DNA of 21,884 bases, from NCBI GenBank assembly GCA_963645405.1, contig CAVISR010000050.1:1-21884 (forward strand). The letters run 5' to 3'. The translations under genes and the position numbers were made by a program. Positions 7,301 through 14,418 of this stretch are shown in pieces; positions within the stretch are counted from its first letter, which is position 1, and every line of letters begins with the position of its first letter. Origin of the DNA: Colivivens sp963645405. Lineage in GTDB: Bacteria > Bacteroidota > Bacteroidia > Bacteroidales > Bacteroidaceae. The notes under the pieces were generated by a model. That model saw only the letters and a list, made by a program, of their open reading frames with translations. It did no database searches and was not told the origin of the DNA.

Positions 7301-8293
7301 TTATAGTTTGCCAAGAATTCTGTCCATTACCCAGTTGGTAGGGGTGGCACTGATGGATGTGCAGTCGCAGGGTTTGCCTCCGGTCAGTCCTTCCACAATC
7401 CTCTGAATCAATGGCATCTGCACATATTGAGGATTTGGGATGATGAATTCCTCGCGTCCGCTTTCGGTGTGCAGTGCAATTGGGGTGTAGTCGAACACTG
7501 AGAAGCAAATCATTCCTTTCGTGCCTACAATCTCTATGCGGTCGGTGCGTGCAGAGTCATGTGCTGCAAAGCACCATGAACCGCTGCCCATTATGCCGTT
7601 GTCGAACTTGAAGCAGGCATTGAACGTGTCTTCCACCTTGTAGAGCCCTGCCATATTGGCTGCATAGCCTTCTGCATCGAGAATCACACCGAAAAGGTAC
7701 TGGAGCATGTCGAGCTGATGGCTTGCGAGGTCGTAGAAATAGCCGCCTCCGCCTGCAATGTCGGGCTGGAGTCGCCATGGCAAGTCGGTCTTGTTGTAGT
7801 CGAGTTCTCTTGGCGGTACTGCAAAACGGATTTGCACGGACATCACCTTGCCTATCGTCCCCTGTTTCAGCAGTTCCTTCACTTTCTGGAAATAGGGAAG
7901 GTAACGGCGGTAGTATGCCACATAGCATGGCGAGCCGGTCTGCTCTGAGATGTTGTTCACACGCAGACATTCCTCATAGCTTGCCGCAAGGGGTTTCTCC
8001 ACATACACTGGCTTTCCTGCCTTCATTGCCATGATGGAGAAGGTGGAATGGGTGGATGGAGGCGTAGCGATGTAGATGGCATTCACATTCCGGTCGTTTA
8101 TCAGTTCGATGGCATCTGTGTAGAAGTGGGGAATGCCATGGCGCTGGGCATACGACCTGACTTTGTCTTTGTTGCGGCTCATGACTGCCATGATTGAGGA
8201 TTTTTCGGCACCCTGAAGTGCCGGACCGCTCTTGTGTTCAGTGGCCTCGCCGCATCCTATTACGCCCCAACATACTTGGTTTAATGTCTTCAT
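7301..8293 (-). CDS. Gfo/Idh/MocA family NAD(P)-dependent oxidoreductase
   Basis: A 330-residue oxidoreductase with an N-terminal Rossmann fold (GVIGCGEATEHKSGPAL, residues 10-26), then YIATPPSTHS and the hallmark VEKPLA (Glu-Lys-Pro at 99-101). The C-terminal substrate domain has GGGGYFYDLASHQLDMLQYLFG, where the family's catalytic His is found. Members act on sugars, inositols or related polyols; the substrate is not predictable here. I choose ATG 8293. The frame continues to a TTG at 8332, but that codon lies inside the predicted -7 box, so it cannot be the start of the transcript made there. The gene leads a two-gene unit with the DUF4421 gene, 18 bases downstream. No sugar transporter or other glycan gene adjoins it. 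Confidence 0.92.
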   Translation of the reverse strand: MKTLNQVCWGVIGCGEATEHKSGPALQGAEKSSIMAVMSRNKDKVRSYAQRHGIPHFYTDAIELINDRNVNAIYIATPPSTHSTFSIMAMKAGKPVYVEKPLAASYEECLRVNNISEQTGSPCYVAYYRRYLPYFQKVKELLKQGTIGKVMSVQIRFAVPPRELDYNKTDLPWRLQPDIAGGGGYFYDLASHQLDMLQYLFGVILDAEGYAANMAGLYKVEDTFNACFKFDNGIMGSGSWCFAAHDSARTDRIEIVGTKGMICFSVFDYTPIALHTESGREEFIIPNPQYVQMPLIQRIVEGLTGGKPCDCTSISATPTNWVMDRILGKL

Positions 8294-8321
8294 GTCCGTC
8301 TTTTTTTCGCTTTCTGTAGTG

Positions 8322-8329
8322 CAAAAATA
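8322..8329 (-). promoter_or_regulatory. Putative -7 box for the Gfo/Idh oxidoreductase
   Basis: The minus strand reads TATTTTTG, matching TAnnTTTG, 28 bases before the chosen ATG. It supports that start over the TTG at 8332. No clear -33 TTG is visible. Confidence 0.45.
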
Positions 8330-8413
8330 CAAAAAAATCTTTAGTTGCAGATGTTTTCCATGGCTAAAAACTGTTTTTCATCAATTATCCGAGTCTCTTG
8401 TGGGTGGATTCAA

Positions 8414-8444
8414 TTGTTTGTTGGCAATTATTTTTGTAACTTTG
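8414..8444 (+). promoter_or_regulatory. Putative promoter of rlmD
   Basis: TAACTTTG at 8437-8444 with TTG at 8414-8416, spacer 20, 27 bases before the ATG at 8472. It argues against the longer frame that begins at 8232. Confidence 0.65.
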
Positions 8445-8471
8445 CAGCCAATTATCAACAACCATCAATCA

Positions 8472-9893
8472 ATGAGCAGAAACAAAAAAGCACTTCCAGT
8501 GTTGGAGAATGTGGTCATCACTGCCATTGCCGCAGAAGGCAAGGCATTGGCAAGGGTCGACGATAAAGTGGTGTTTGCCCCCTACGTAGTTCCCGGGGAT
8601 GTGGTCGACTTGCAGGTGAAGAGAAAGAAGCACAGTTTCATGGAGGCTGTGGCAGTCCGTTTCCATCAGTATTCGGAGGACAGAGCCACTCCATTCTGCA
8701 GCCACTACGGTGTGTGTGGCGGATGCAAGTGGCAGTGTCTCAAGTACGAGGAACAGCTTCGCTGGAAGCAGCAGCAGGTTGTTGACAATCTCACACGCAT
8801 CGGCAAGGTGGAGTTGCCCGAGATTTCACCCATTCTCGGCAGCGAGAAGACCCAGGCATACCGCAACAAACTGGAGTTCGGTTTCTCCAACCGCAGGTGG
8901 ATGACCGAATCGGAGATTGAGGATGGCGACAAGGTCATCAGCAACCGCAATGCCCTTGGATTCCACATCACAGGTGCGTTCGACAAGATTCTCGACATCG
9001 ACAAGTGTTGGCTTATGCCCGACATCATCAACTCCATACGCAATTCCATCCGTGACTATGCCATTGAACATTCACTCACGTTCTACGACCTTCGCCTGAA
9101 CCAGGGACTGTTGCGCAACCTCATGTTCCGTGACAGCAACACTGGCGAACTGATGCTTCTCATCCAGTTCCGCATTGAGAACGACGATGAACGCATGGAA
9201 GCTCTTGCACTGATGGACTTCATTGCCGGCAAATATCCGCAAATCACCTCGCTTCTGTATGTCGACAACCACAAATGCAACGACACATTCGGCGACCAGG
9301 AAGTGGTTTGCTTCAAGGGAACTGACTTCATCTATGAAGAGATGGAAGGCTTGCGTTTCAAGGTCGGTCCGAAGAGTTTCTACCAGACCAACACCGACCA
9401 AGCATATAATTTATATAAGGTGGCACGCGACTTTGCCAATCTGAAGGGCGATGAACTCGTTTACGACCTTTACACTGGCACCGGCACCATTGCCAACTTC
9501 GTGAGCCGCAAGGCACGCAAGGTGATTGGCATTGAGTATGTGCCTGAGGCAATTGAAGATGCAAAGGTGAATTCAGAGATAAACGGGATTGACAATACTC
9601 TCTTCTTTGCTGGCGACATGAAGGACATTCTCAATGTGGACTTCATCCGCCAGTATGGCAAGCCCGACGTGATTATCACCGACCCACCACGTGCCGGAAT
9701 GCACCAGGACGTGATTGACACCATCCTCTTTGCCGAACCTGAAAGGGTGGTTTACGTGAGTTGCAATCCTGCCACCCAAGCTCGCGACCTTCAGTTGCTC
9801 GATGTGAAATACAAAGTCACGAAAGTGCAGCCGGTGGACATGTTCCCTCATACTCAACACGTAGAGAACGTGGTGCTGTTGGAACGTCGCTGA
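8472..9893 (+). CDS. rlmD: 23S rRNA (uracil-C5)-methyltransferase, RlmD/RumA type
   Basis: A 473-residue SAM-dependent RNA m5U methyltransferase. Residues 1-65 form a TRAM-like RNA-binding domain (EGKALARVDDKVVFAPYVVPGD). The [4Fe-4S] ligands Cys76, Cys82 and Cys85 lie in CSHYGVCGGC, with the fourth probably Cys179 (KCWLMP). The SAM site is DLYTGTGTIANF (332-343), then TDPPRAGMH (403-411) and the catalytic Cys431 in VSCNPAT. In E. coli RlmD methylates U1939 of 23S rRNA; Bacteroidetes homologs may act on a different or additional uridine, which sequence alone does not settle. The start at 8472 follows a promoter box; the frame open upstream to 8232 overlaps the divergent gene. The final codons were duplicated just downstream (9900-9928). 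Confidence 0.93.
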   Translation: MSRNKKALPVLENVVITAIAAEGKALARVDDKVVFAPYVVPGDVVDLQVKRKKHSFMEAVAVRFHQYSEDRATPFCSHYGVCGGCKWQCLKYEEQLRWKQQQVVDNLTRIGKVELPEISPILGSEKTQAYRNKLEFGFSNRRWMTESEIEDGDKVISNRNALGFHITGAFDKILDIDKCWLMPDIINSIRNSIRDYAIEHSLTFYDLRLNQGLLRNLMFRDSNTGELMLLIQFRIENDDERMEALALMDFIAGKYPQITSLLYVDNHKCNDTFGDQEVVCFKGTDFIYEEMEGLRFKVGPKSFYQTNTDQAYNLYKVARDFANLKGDELVYDLYTGTGTIANFVSRKARKVIGIEYVPEAIEDAKVNSEINGIDNTLFFAGDMKDILNVDFIRQYGKPDVIITDPPRAGMHQDVIDTILFAEPERVVYVSCNPATQARDLQLLDVKYKVTKVQPVDMFPHTQHVENVVLLERR

Positions 9894-9928
9894 TTCGCAG
9901 TGATGCTGTTAGAGCGTTGCTGATTCGC
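9870..9928. repeat. 29-base tandem duplication of the rlmD 3' end
   Basis: 9870-9898 (last seven rlmD codons, stop and five more bases) is repeated at 9900-9928 with four differences, all transitions. In the rlmD frame the second copy reads V-M-L-L-E-R-C-stop against V-V-L-L-E-R-R-stop. The second copy contains the last codons and stop of the convergent DUF3737 gene. Confidence 0.9.
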
Positions 9929-10766
9929 TTTTGATGATGCAGTTGGCAGGCACTTTCCGGTTTCCGTCGATGATGGTCTCCCCGATTTTTCCCCGTACCT
10001 CAATGCATCCGCTTGTGGGGTTCTTTATGCTTGTCACGTTTCCGTTGATGGTGGCATGGACGGTGCTGTATTCGAAGGCGAGATTGCAGTCTTCGCCCAT
10101 CGTGCAGTCCTCGAGCACAAGGTCCTCACAATAGCAGAGGGGCTGTTCGCCCGTTATGTGGCAACGTACTAGTCGCAGACGTTTGCTGTACCAACCGAGA
10201 TATTCTCCGTTGATTGTGCTGTCGTAGATTGTCACATCCTCACATTCCCAAAAAGCATCTTTGGAGTTGAGCACTGCGTTGTGGATTTCCACATTCTTGC
10301 TGTATTGGAACGAGTAGTTGCCGTCCTGGCGGTAATTGTTGATGTACACATTGCTCGTGTGCATCGCCAGATAATCAGCTCCTTCGATAGTGCAGTCCTC
10401 GATGTTCACCTGGTCGCAGTCCCACAGAGTTTCCTGCGCATTGGGAAAATGACTGTTACTCAACCGTATGTCGCTCGCGCGGCGGAACATCTTCGGTGCT
10501 TCCACGGTGCAGCCCTCCATTTCCAGATGACTGCTGTACCACGCCGACGAGCGTGCACTCTCGGCAAACCTGCAGTTTTTCACCTTCAGTCCCCTGCATT
10601 CCCAAAACACATATTTACCCTCAAACCTGCAGTCTTCAGCTTCTATGTTGTAGGTTTCCTTCACCGATGATTCTCCCGGGTGTATCGTCACATTCTCCAG
10701 CCGGAGGTCATGTTCGCGGTATAAGGGGCGCTCACCTCCGAACTCCTGGTCCTTTATTGTCTTCAT
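9909..10766 (-). CDS. DUF3737 family right-handed beta-helix protein
   Basis: A 285-residue protein without a signal peptide. It begins MKTIKDQEFGGERPLYREHD, the N-terminal pattern I associate with DUF3737. The rest is a series of about 20-residue coils with recurring elements such as VFWECRGLKVKNCRF, LWDCDQVNIEDCTI and FWECEDVTIYDSTI, typical of a parallel beta-helix. The biochemical function is unknown. I chose ATG 10766, seven codons inside the longest frame, because it matches the family N-terminus and lies 29 bases after a -7 box. The C-terminus (KSESATL) is encoded partly within a duplicated copy of the rlmD tail, so this end may differ from relatives. It is convergent with rlmD and 15 bases away. 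Confidence 0.85.
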   Translation of the reverse strand: MKTIKDQEFGGERPLYREHDLRLENVTIHPGESSVKETYNIEAEDCRFEGKYVFWECRGLKVKNCRFAESARSSAWYSSHLEMEGCTVEAPKMFRRASDIRLSNSHFPNAQETLWDCDQVNIEDCTIEGADYLAMHTSNVYINNYRQDGNYSFQYSKNVEIHNAVLNSKDAFWECEDVTIYDSTINGEYLGWYSKRLRLVRCHITGEQPLCYCEDLVLEDCTMGEDCNLAFEYSTVHATINGNVTSIKNPTSGCIEVRGKIGETIIDGNRKVPANCIIKSESATL

Positions 10767-10795
10767 AAATGATCTTCTATAATGCAATTTGGATG

Positions 10796-10803
10796 CAAAG
10801 TTA
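10796..10803 (-). promoter_or_regulatory. Putative -7 box for the DUF3737 gene
   Basis: The minus strand reads TAACTTTG, matching TAnnTTTG, 29 bases before the ATG at 10766. A -33 TTG at normal spacing is not seen. Confidence 0.5.
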
Positions 10804-10889
10804 GCTCAAAAGCGTGGGTTACACGTGTATATCAAGCCATTTTTTTTGAAAAAATAGCCTCTGCATGGTTTTAGTTGACAAATATTTTG

Positions 10890-10897
10890 TACCTTTG
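10890..10897 (+). promoter_or_regulatory. Putative -7 box for tRNA-Arg
   Basis: TACCTTTG matches TAnnTTTG and ends 14 bases before the tRNA, consistent with a short 5' leader. No -33 TTG is found at about 20 bases. Confidence 0.5.
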
Positions 10898-10911
10898 CAG
10901 TCAATTATGTA

Positions 10912-10985
10912 GGTCCGGTAGCTCAGCTGGATAGAGCAACAGCCTTCTAAGCTGTGGGTCTTGGGTTCGAATCCCAACCGGATCA
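10912..10985 (+). tRNA. tRNA-Arg, anticodon TCT
   Basis: A full cloverleaf can be drawn. The acceptor stem is GGTCCGG with CCGGATC (one G-U pair). The D-arm is GCTC...GAGC, and the anticodon arm is ACAGC-CTTCTAA-GCTGT with anticodon TCT (reads AGA). The T-arm is TTGGG-TTCGAAT-CCCAA, and the discriminator is A at 10985. CCA is not encoded; the next bases are CTTCA. The gene stands alone, with its own -7 box. Confidence 0.97.
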
Positions 10986-11007
10986 CTTCATTTTGCAGCA
11001 TTTGTAT

Positions 11008-11081
11008 TTTCGTTTAATGAGTCTGCAAATATTACCCGTATTCTATTTTTACCCGTATTTCACTTAAGGCATTAAACGAAA
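11008..11081. repeat. 12-base inverted repeat enclosing an 11-base direct repeat
   Basis: TTTCGTTTAATG at 11008-11019 is exactly complementary to CATTAAACGAAA at 11070-11081. The 50-base interior contains TTACCCGTATT twice (11032-11042 and 11049-11059). It begins 23 bases after the tRNA. It could be a small nonautonomous element, an operator region or tRNA 3' processing structure; no coding sequence is present. Confidence 0.8.
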
Positions 11082-11129
11082 TGGCAAAGTGCCCCGCACG
11101 ATAATCTCACAAGCGTTTTATTCGTCAAT

Positions 11130-11340
11130 CAGCGAGCGAATGCGAGCTAGGAGCTAGCCCTCTCCGAGGGCGTTAAAGCGAGCGCAAGTTTGTGGGGTGT
11201 AATATTAGCGAGCTAGCGCTCGAGTGCAACCGCCAACGCGCTCGGAGAGCGCTGGCTCCTATTCCAGCCCGCAGTTTCAGCCCACACGTCCGGATGGCCA
11301 ACATAAAACCTAAACCCCAAAACATTTATGCTGGCTCCTA
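11130..11340. repeat. Dispersed hairpin repeat family, cluster A
   Basis: A forward unit has a core hairpin at 11157-11171 (GCCCTC-TCC-GAGGGC). The next part starts with the same TAGCGAG boundary (11206) and then carries the core in inverted orientation at 11238-11252 (minus strand GCGCTC-TCC-GAGCGC). The 27-base arms 11148-11174 and 11235-11261 are inverted repeats with three mismatches. A further fragment of the flank, GCTGGCTCCTA, recurs at 11330-11340. The 30 bases 11156-11185 are identical to 21566-21595 in cluster B. No convincing gene overlaps it. Confidence 0.9.
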
Positions 11341-11408
11341 CCATCCGGCTAACCTAAAACCCACAACCCAAACCCCCAAACATTTATGCTAACCCCCAAC
11401 CCAACCCC
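11301..11408. other. C-rich repeat tract with G-quadruplex potential on the minus strand
   Basis: The plus strand has repeated AACCC/AAACCCC groups and a duplicated CCAAACATTTATGCT-like segment (11315-11332 and 11373-11390). On the minus strand 11370-11408 holds six G-tracts of three or more, split by one 15-base loop. CCGGATGG (11290-11297) and CCATCCGG (11341-11348) are inverted repeats. The whole 10986-11606 stretch has no convincing gene: it holds this tract, the inverted repeats above, a small GGAG-AAA-CTCC hairpin near 11434-11446, and the promoter of the next gene. Confidence 0.6.
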
Positions 11409-11489
11409 TTCTCGTGCCGGTCTTTTCGGTTTAACGGGAGAAACTCCTATTTTTCGTAGGGAAATGCTCTGCAAGTATAGGTGATTAAC

Positions 11490-11521
11490 TTGGGGTGCGC
11501 CATTAAAACAATCTAACTTTG
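11490..11521 (+). promoter_or_regulatory. Putative promoter of the 164-aa exported protein gene
   Basis: TAACTTTG at 11514-11521 with TTG at 11490-11492, spacer 21. It predicts a 5' leader of about 80 bases that contains the 17-base direct repeat. Confidence 0.65.
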
Positions 11522-11527
11522 CAGCGT

Positions 11528-11566
11528 CAAACAGACAAAGAACAGAAAACAAACAGACAAAGAACA
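11528..11566 (+). repeat. 17-base direct repeat in a 5' leader
   Basis: CAAACAGACAAAGAACA occurs at 11528-11544 and again at 11550-11566 (22-base period) between the promoter and the ATG at 11607. The A-rich, unstructured leader may favour ribosome binding in a Bacteroidetes message. Confidence 0.85.
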
Positions 11567-11606
11567 AAATCATTAATCATAAAAAGAATAGGAAAGGAAA
11601 CAAGCT

Positions 11607-12101
11607 ATGAAGAAAATGTTAGCAACTATCGCAGCAGTAATCGTAAGTCTCACAATGGCAGCTCAAAGCCCAGTAGTGTATTACACTCCAGTAAACAAGA
11701 CAATGGAAGTGGGTATCGGATTCAACCCGGTTTCTCGCAAATGCATCTTGAGCATTCTGGAAGAATCAAAGAAGAACGTGAACTTCTCGCTCGACATTCT
11801 GAACGGCAGCGGTGAAAGTGTGGGCAACACAACCAGCCTGCTCAACAACGGCAGAATAAATGTCATCCCGAAGACTAAGAAGGTGAACTACTACACTTGC
11901 GACTATGAACTGACTCGCGACCAGATTAACCGTATCGTTGAGGTGGCAAAGAACAACGACGTGGTGGTCATCAACGGTGTGGAACTCGACAGCAACCAGC
12001 TGGTAAGCTCTCTGAAGCAACTGAACGACAAGTGGTTCAACCCTAAGGATGCAAAGATGAGGCTCATGCGCCCTCGCCAGCCTAGAGATTTCAGAGGCTA
12101 A
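11607..12101 (+). CDS. Small exported protein of unknown function (164 aa)
   Basis: I do not recognise the family. The N-terminus MKKMLATIAAVIVSLTMAAQ is a clear signal peptide, probably cut near residue 19-20; there is no lipobox cysteine. The mature part of about 145 residues has a beta-rich first half (VVYYTPVNKTMEVGIGFN), a central NNGRINVIPKTKKVNYYTC segment, and a helical second half (LTRDQINRIVEVAKNN). It ends with a basic Arg/Pro-rich tail (RLMRPRQPRDFRG). The gene stands alone, with a good promoter, an A-rich leader and a strong hairpin terminator. The start is supported by GGAAAGGAAACAAGCT upstream. Codon choice is regular and looks well expressed. The frame stays open for 44 codons after the stop. 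Confidence 0.85.
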   Translation: MKKMLATIAAVIVSLTMAAQSPVVYYTPVNKTMEVGIGFNPVSRKCILSILEESKKNVNFSLDILNGSGESVGNTTSLLNNGRINVIPKTKKVNYYTCDYELTRDQINRIVEVAKNNDVVVINGVELDSNQLVSSLKQLNDKWFNPKDAKMRLMRPRQPRDFRG

Positions 12102-12236
12102 AGGCTGAAACTAAAGCCCGTGCCTAAGGATTGGAGCATAAACGGAATCTCCAACACAGGCTTCAACATCATCAACATAAGTATCTGCATAAACAACTAC
12201 GAAGAACATAATTTTGAGAATCATTGTAAGAATTGA

Positions 12237-12270
12237 AAGGGGTGCATCGGAATTGACCGGTGCACCCCTT
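12237..12270. terminator. Strong hairpin between convergent genes, probably bidirectional terminator
   Basis: AAGGGGTGCA (12237-12246) pairs perfectly with TGCACCCCTT (12261-12270), with possible extra pairing inside. Neither side has a long T-run; the minus side continues TCAATTCTT. It lies between the ends of the 164-aa gene and the GH51 gene and can serve both. Confidence 0.75.
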
Positions 12271-12290
12271 GACTTTGACAGACGCAGAAT

Positions 12291-12332
12291 TTCATGTCAG
12301 GACTTGTGTCTCTTCATGTCGGGACTTGCGTC
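12291..12332. repeat. Imperfect 20-base tandem repeat near the GH51 3' end
   Basis: TTCATGTCAGGACTTGTGTC at 12291-12310 recurs at 12313-12332 with two differences. It lies just downstream of the GH51 stop codon. No role is apparent. Confidence 0.8.
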
Positions 12333-12347
12333 AAAGTATTGTTGTTT

Positions 12348-14318
12348 TTACTTTGCTATCTGATAGATGACAAATGTCTTGGCTGGAACGCTGAGTGAAT
12401 AAGACGGAGCTGACACGGTGACGTCAGTAGTCTTCGGCTCGTATTTGTGTGGTTCGTCGAGTGTGTTCTCGCCATCGAGATTGTCGGCATGGAATGTGAT
12501 GAGCTTGCCCTTGTGCTCACCCTTCATTCCCTTGAGGTTCAGTGTCACGTCCTGTGCCTTGTCGCCTACATTCACAATCTTCACGTTGTAGTAACCCGTG
12601 TTCTTGTCGAAGTTGGCACTTGCAAAGAGTCCGTCCTGGTCGTCGTTGCCGGCAACTGGCTTGCCGTTCATCGTGAGGCTCACTACGTTTGTTCCCTTGG
12701 TTGTGGAATAAAGTTGCTGAACCTGGTAAGAGCAGGAGCGGAATGAGCGGAGGTTGTCGTACCAGATGAGGTCCGGACGCCACTGCCATCCGTCGATGTG
12801 TGCGAAGAGCGGTGCGTAGGTTGCCATCTCTACCACGTCGGCATTGCGCTCAACTCCAGTCATGAATGCTGCCTCGAGAAGGGCTGCCTCGAAGTGGTTC
12901 CACTTCTTGCCGCTTCCGTGGCATGCATATTCACCGGCAAACACTTTCGGACCTTTGCGTGAATAGTTGTCGTAGCGGTTTCCGCTCTTGAGGAACCATT
13001 TCTCGTTGCGGTAGAAATGTTCGTCGACAAGGTCTGCGCCAATCTTCACCATCTCTGGCCAAAGGAATTCGAAGTCATCGCCTTCACTGTTAGGACCAGA
13101 TGTACCCACGAGTTTGATGTTCGGATATTTCTTGCGTACTGGTTCGATGAATGGTTTCAGGTGGTCGATGTAAGTCTGTCCCCACTGCTCGTTGCCGATT
13201 GCCACATACTTGAGGTTGAATGGTGCAGGGTGTCCCATGTCGGCACGCAGCTTTGCCCACTGGTTGGTGGCTGGGTCGCCATTGGCAAACTCGATGAGGT
13301 CGAGCACATCGTCGATGTATGGCTGGAGCTCGTCGACTGGCACGTTGGCATCTTCTGTGTGGTTCTGGAACTGGCATGCAAGACCTACGCTTACGACTGG
13401 AAGTGCTGTAGCTCCGATTTCTTCACACAAGAGGAAATACTCATAGAATCCGAGTCCGTAACTCTGATAGTAGTCAGGGAAGAAACGGTAGTCGAAGGTG
13501 TAGTGCCAACGGTTTTCGTTGAGAGGACGGTTCTCGACTGGACCAACGGAGTTCTTCCATTGGTAGCGTGAATTGAGGTCGGTTCCCTCCACGATGCATC
13601 CGCCCGGGAAACGGAACACGCCTGGCTTGAGGTCGGCAAGTGCCTGTGCAAGGTCTTTGCGCATACCGTTCTCATGCCCATTGAAAGTGTCGACTGGGAA
13701 AAGGCTGATGTGCTCGAGGTCGACCACAGCGCTGCCACGGCTGAGCATGACACGCAGTGTGCCCTTGTCCACAGTCTTTGAGGACTTCAGCACCACGGTG
13801 TATTTCTTCCATTCCTTGCTGTCGATGGTCACTTCCTGCTCGGTGAACTGCTGACGCTCGTCCATGGTGCTTGGGTCGCAGAGCATCACGCGGATTTTAC
13901 CTGTTCCGCCTTCAGGAACCCTTGCCCATACGGAGAAGCGGTATTCATCTCCTTTCTTATATCCGATTCCGAAGAATCCTTCGTTTTCCACACCCGAGAA
14001 CTTGTCGCTGTGTCCGCTGTAGCCTACGCGGATGTAGTGTGGGTTCTTGTTGAACGGACCGTCGTCCTTGAGGTTCACGTTTCCGAACTTCTTCCATCCC
14101 ATGTAGTTGTCGGGGAATTCGAATGAGCGGTTCTTCACCATCTCGCCGTAGAGACCGCCGTCGGCAGCATAGTTGATGTCCTCAAAGAAAATTCCGTAGA
14201 GAGTGGACGGGATGGCAGCTCCCAACTTCTTTGGGGTGATGTTGAATTCATGAGTCTGAGCGTTCAGATTCATCGAGCCAATGGCAAGAGCCAAAGCTAA
14301 AGTAAGTTGTTTCTTCAT
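12348..14318 (-). CDS. Secreted alpha-L-arabinofuranosidase, GH51
   Basis: A 656-residue glycosidase that removes terminal alpha-L-arabinofuranose from arabinan or arabinoxylan. It begins MKKQLTLALALAIGSMNLNAQ, a signal peptide, so it acts in the periplasm or outside. GAAIPSTLYGIFFEDINYAADGG follows, typical of the GH51 N-terminus. Residues about 65-210 form a carbohydrate-binding-like beta-sandwich insert. The catalytic barrel shows the acid/base Glu377 in AIGNEQWG and the nucleophile Glu463 in FAGEYACHG. A C-terminal beta domain ends VFVIYQIAK or similar strands. ATG 14318 was chosen because it starts the signal peptide and lies 69 bases after a good promoter; the frame upstream to 14432 precedes the promoter. 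No SusC/SusD or other polysaccharide-utilisation genes are nearby, so this looks like an orphan GH51. Confidence 0.95.
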   Translation of the reverse strand: MKKQLTLALALAIGSMNLNAQTHEFNITPKKLGAAIPSTLYGIFFEDINYAADGGLYGEMVKNRSFEFPDNYMGWKKFGNVNLKDDGPFNKNPHYIRVGYSGHSDKFSGVENEGFFGIGYKKGDEYRFSVWARVPEGGTGKIRVMLCDPSTMDERQQFTEQEVTIDSKEWKKYTVVLKSSKTVDKGTLRVMLSRGSAVVDLEHISLFPVDTFNGHENGMRKDLAQALADLKPGVFRFPGGCIVEGTDLNSRYQWKNSVGPVENRPLNENRWHYTFDYRFFPDYYQSYGLGFYEYFLLCEEIGATALPVVSVGLACQFQNHTEDANVPVDELQPYIDDVLDLIEFANGDPATNQWAKLRADMGHPAPFNLKYVAIGNEQWGQTYIDHLKPFIEPVRKKYPNIKLVGTSGPNSEGDDFEFLWPEMVKIGADLVDEHFYRNEKWFLKSGNRYDNYSRKGPKVFAGEYACHGSGKKWNHFEAALLEAAFMTGVERNADVVEMATYAPLFAHIDGWQWRPDLIWYDNLRSFRSCSYQVQQLYSTTKGTNVVSLTMNGKPVAGNDDQDGLFASANFDKNTGYYNVKIVNVGDKAQDVTLNLKGMKGEHKGKLITFHADNLDGENTLDEPHKYEPKTTDVTVSAPSYSLSVPAKTFVIYQIAK

Positions 14319-14387
14319 ATTCGTTATATTGAGTTTTGTTCTATACTGTTGCGACTGTGTGCGAGGATTCACTTTCCAAAGTCGCTG

Positions 14388-14418
14388 CAAATATAGGCAA
14401 ATAAATTCTTTTGGGCAA
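14388..14418 (-). promoter_or_regulatory. Putative promoter of the GH51 gene
   Basis: On the minus strand TATATTTG (14388-14395) with TTG at 14416-14418, spacer 20. It lies 69 bases before the chosen ATG, giving a leader of about 60 bases. Confidence 0.65.

Noticed and set aside
8232..8471. 80-residue N-terminal extension of RlmD
   Set aside because: It overlaps the divergent oxidoreductase gene and lies before the promoter box at 8437-8444; family members begin at the TRAM domain.
11130..11340. Possible CRISPR array
   Set aside because: Units are 86-88 bases, diverged, include inverted copies and have no equal-length unique spacers; no cas genes are present.
11192..11392. Short frames within repeat cluster A and the C-rich tract
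   Set aside because: They are made of repeat sequence, lack a ribosome site or promoter, and have low-complexity products.
12102..12236. 44 codons open in frame after the stop of the 164-residue protein
   Set aside because: A run of this length without stop is not rare by chance; the residues are Asn/Ile-rich and no readthrough signal is seen. It could be a truncated tail but I cannot support it.
13017..13571. 184-codon plus-strand frame within the GH51 gene
   Set aside because: Antisense shadow of a confident glycosidase gene; no start site or motif support.
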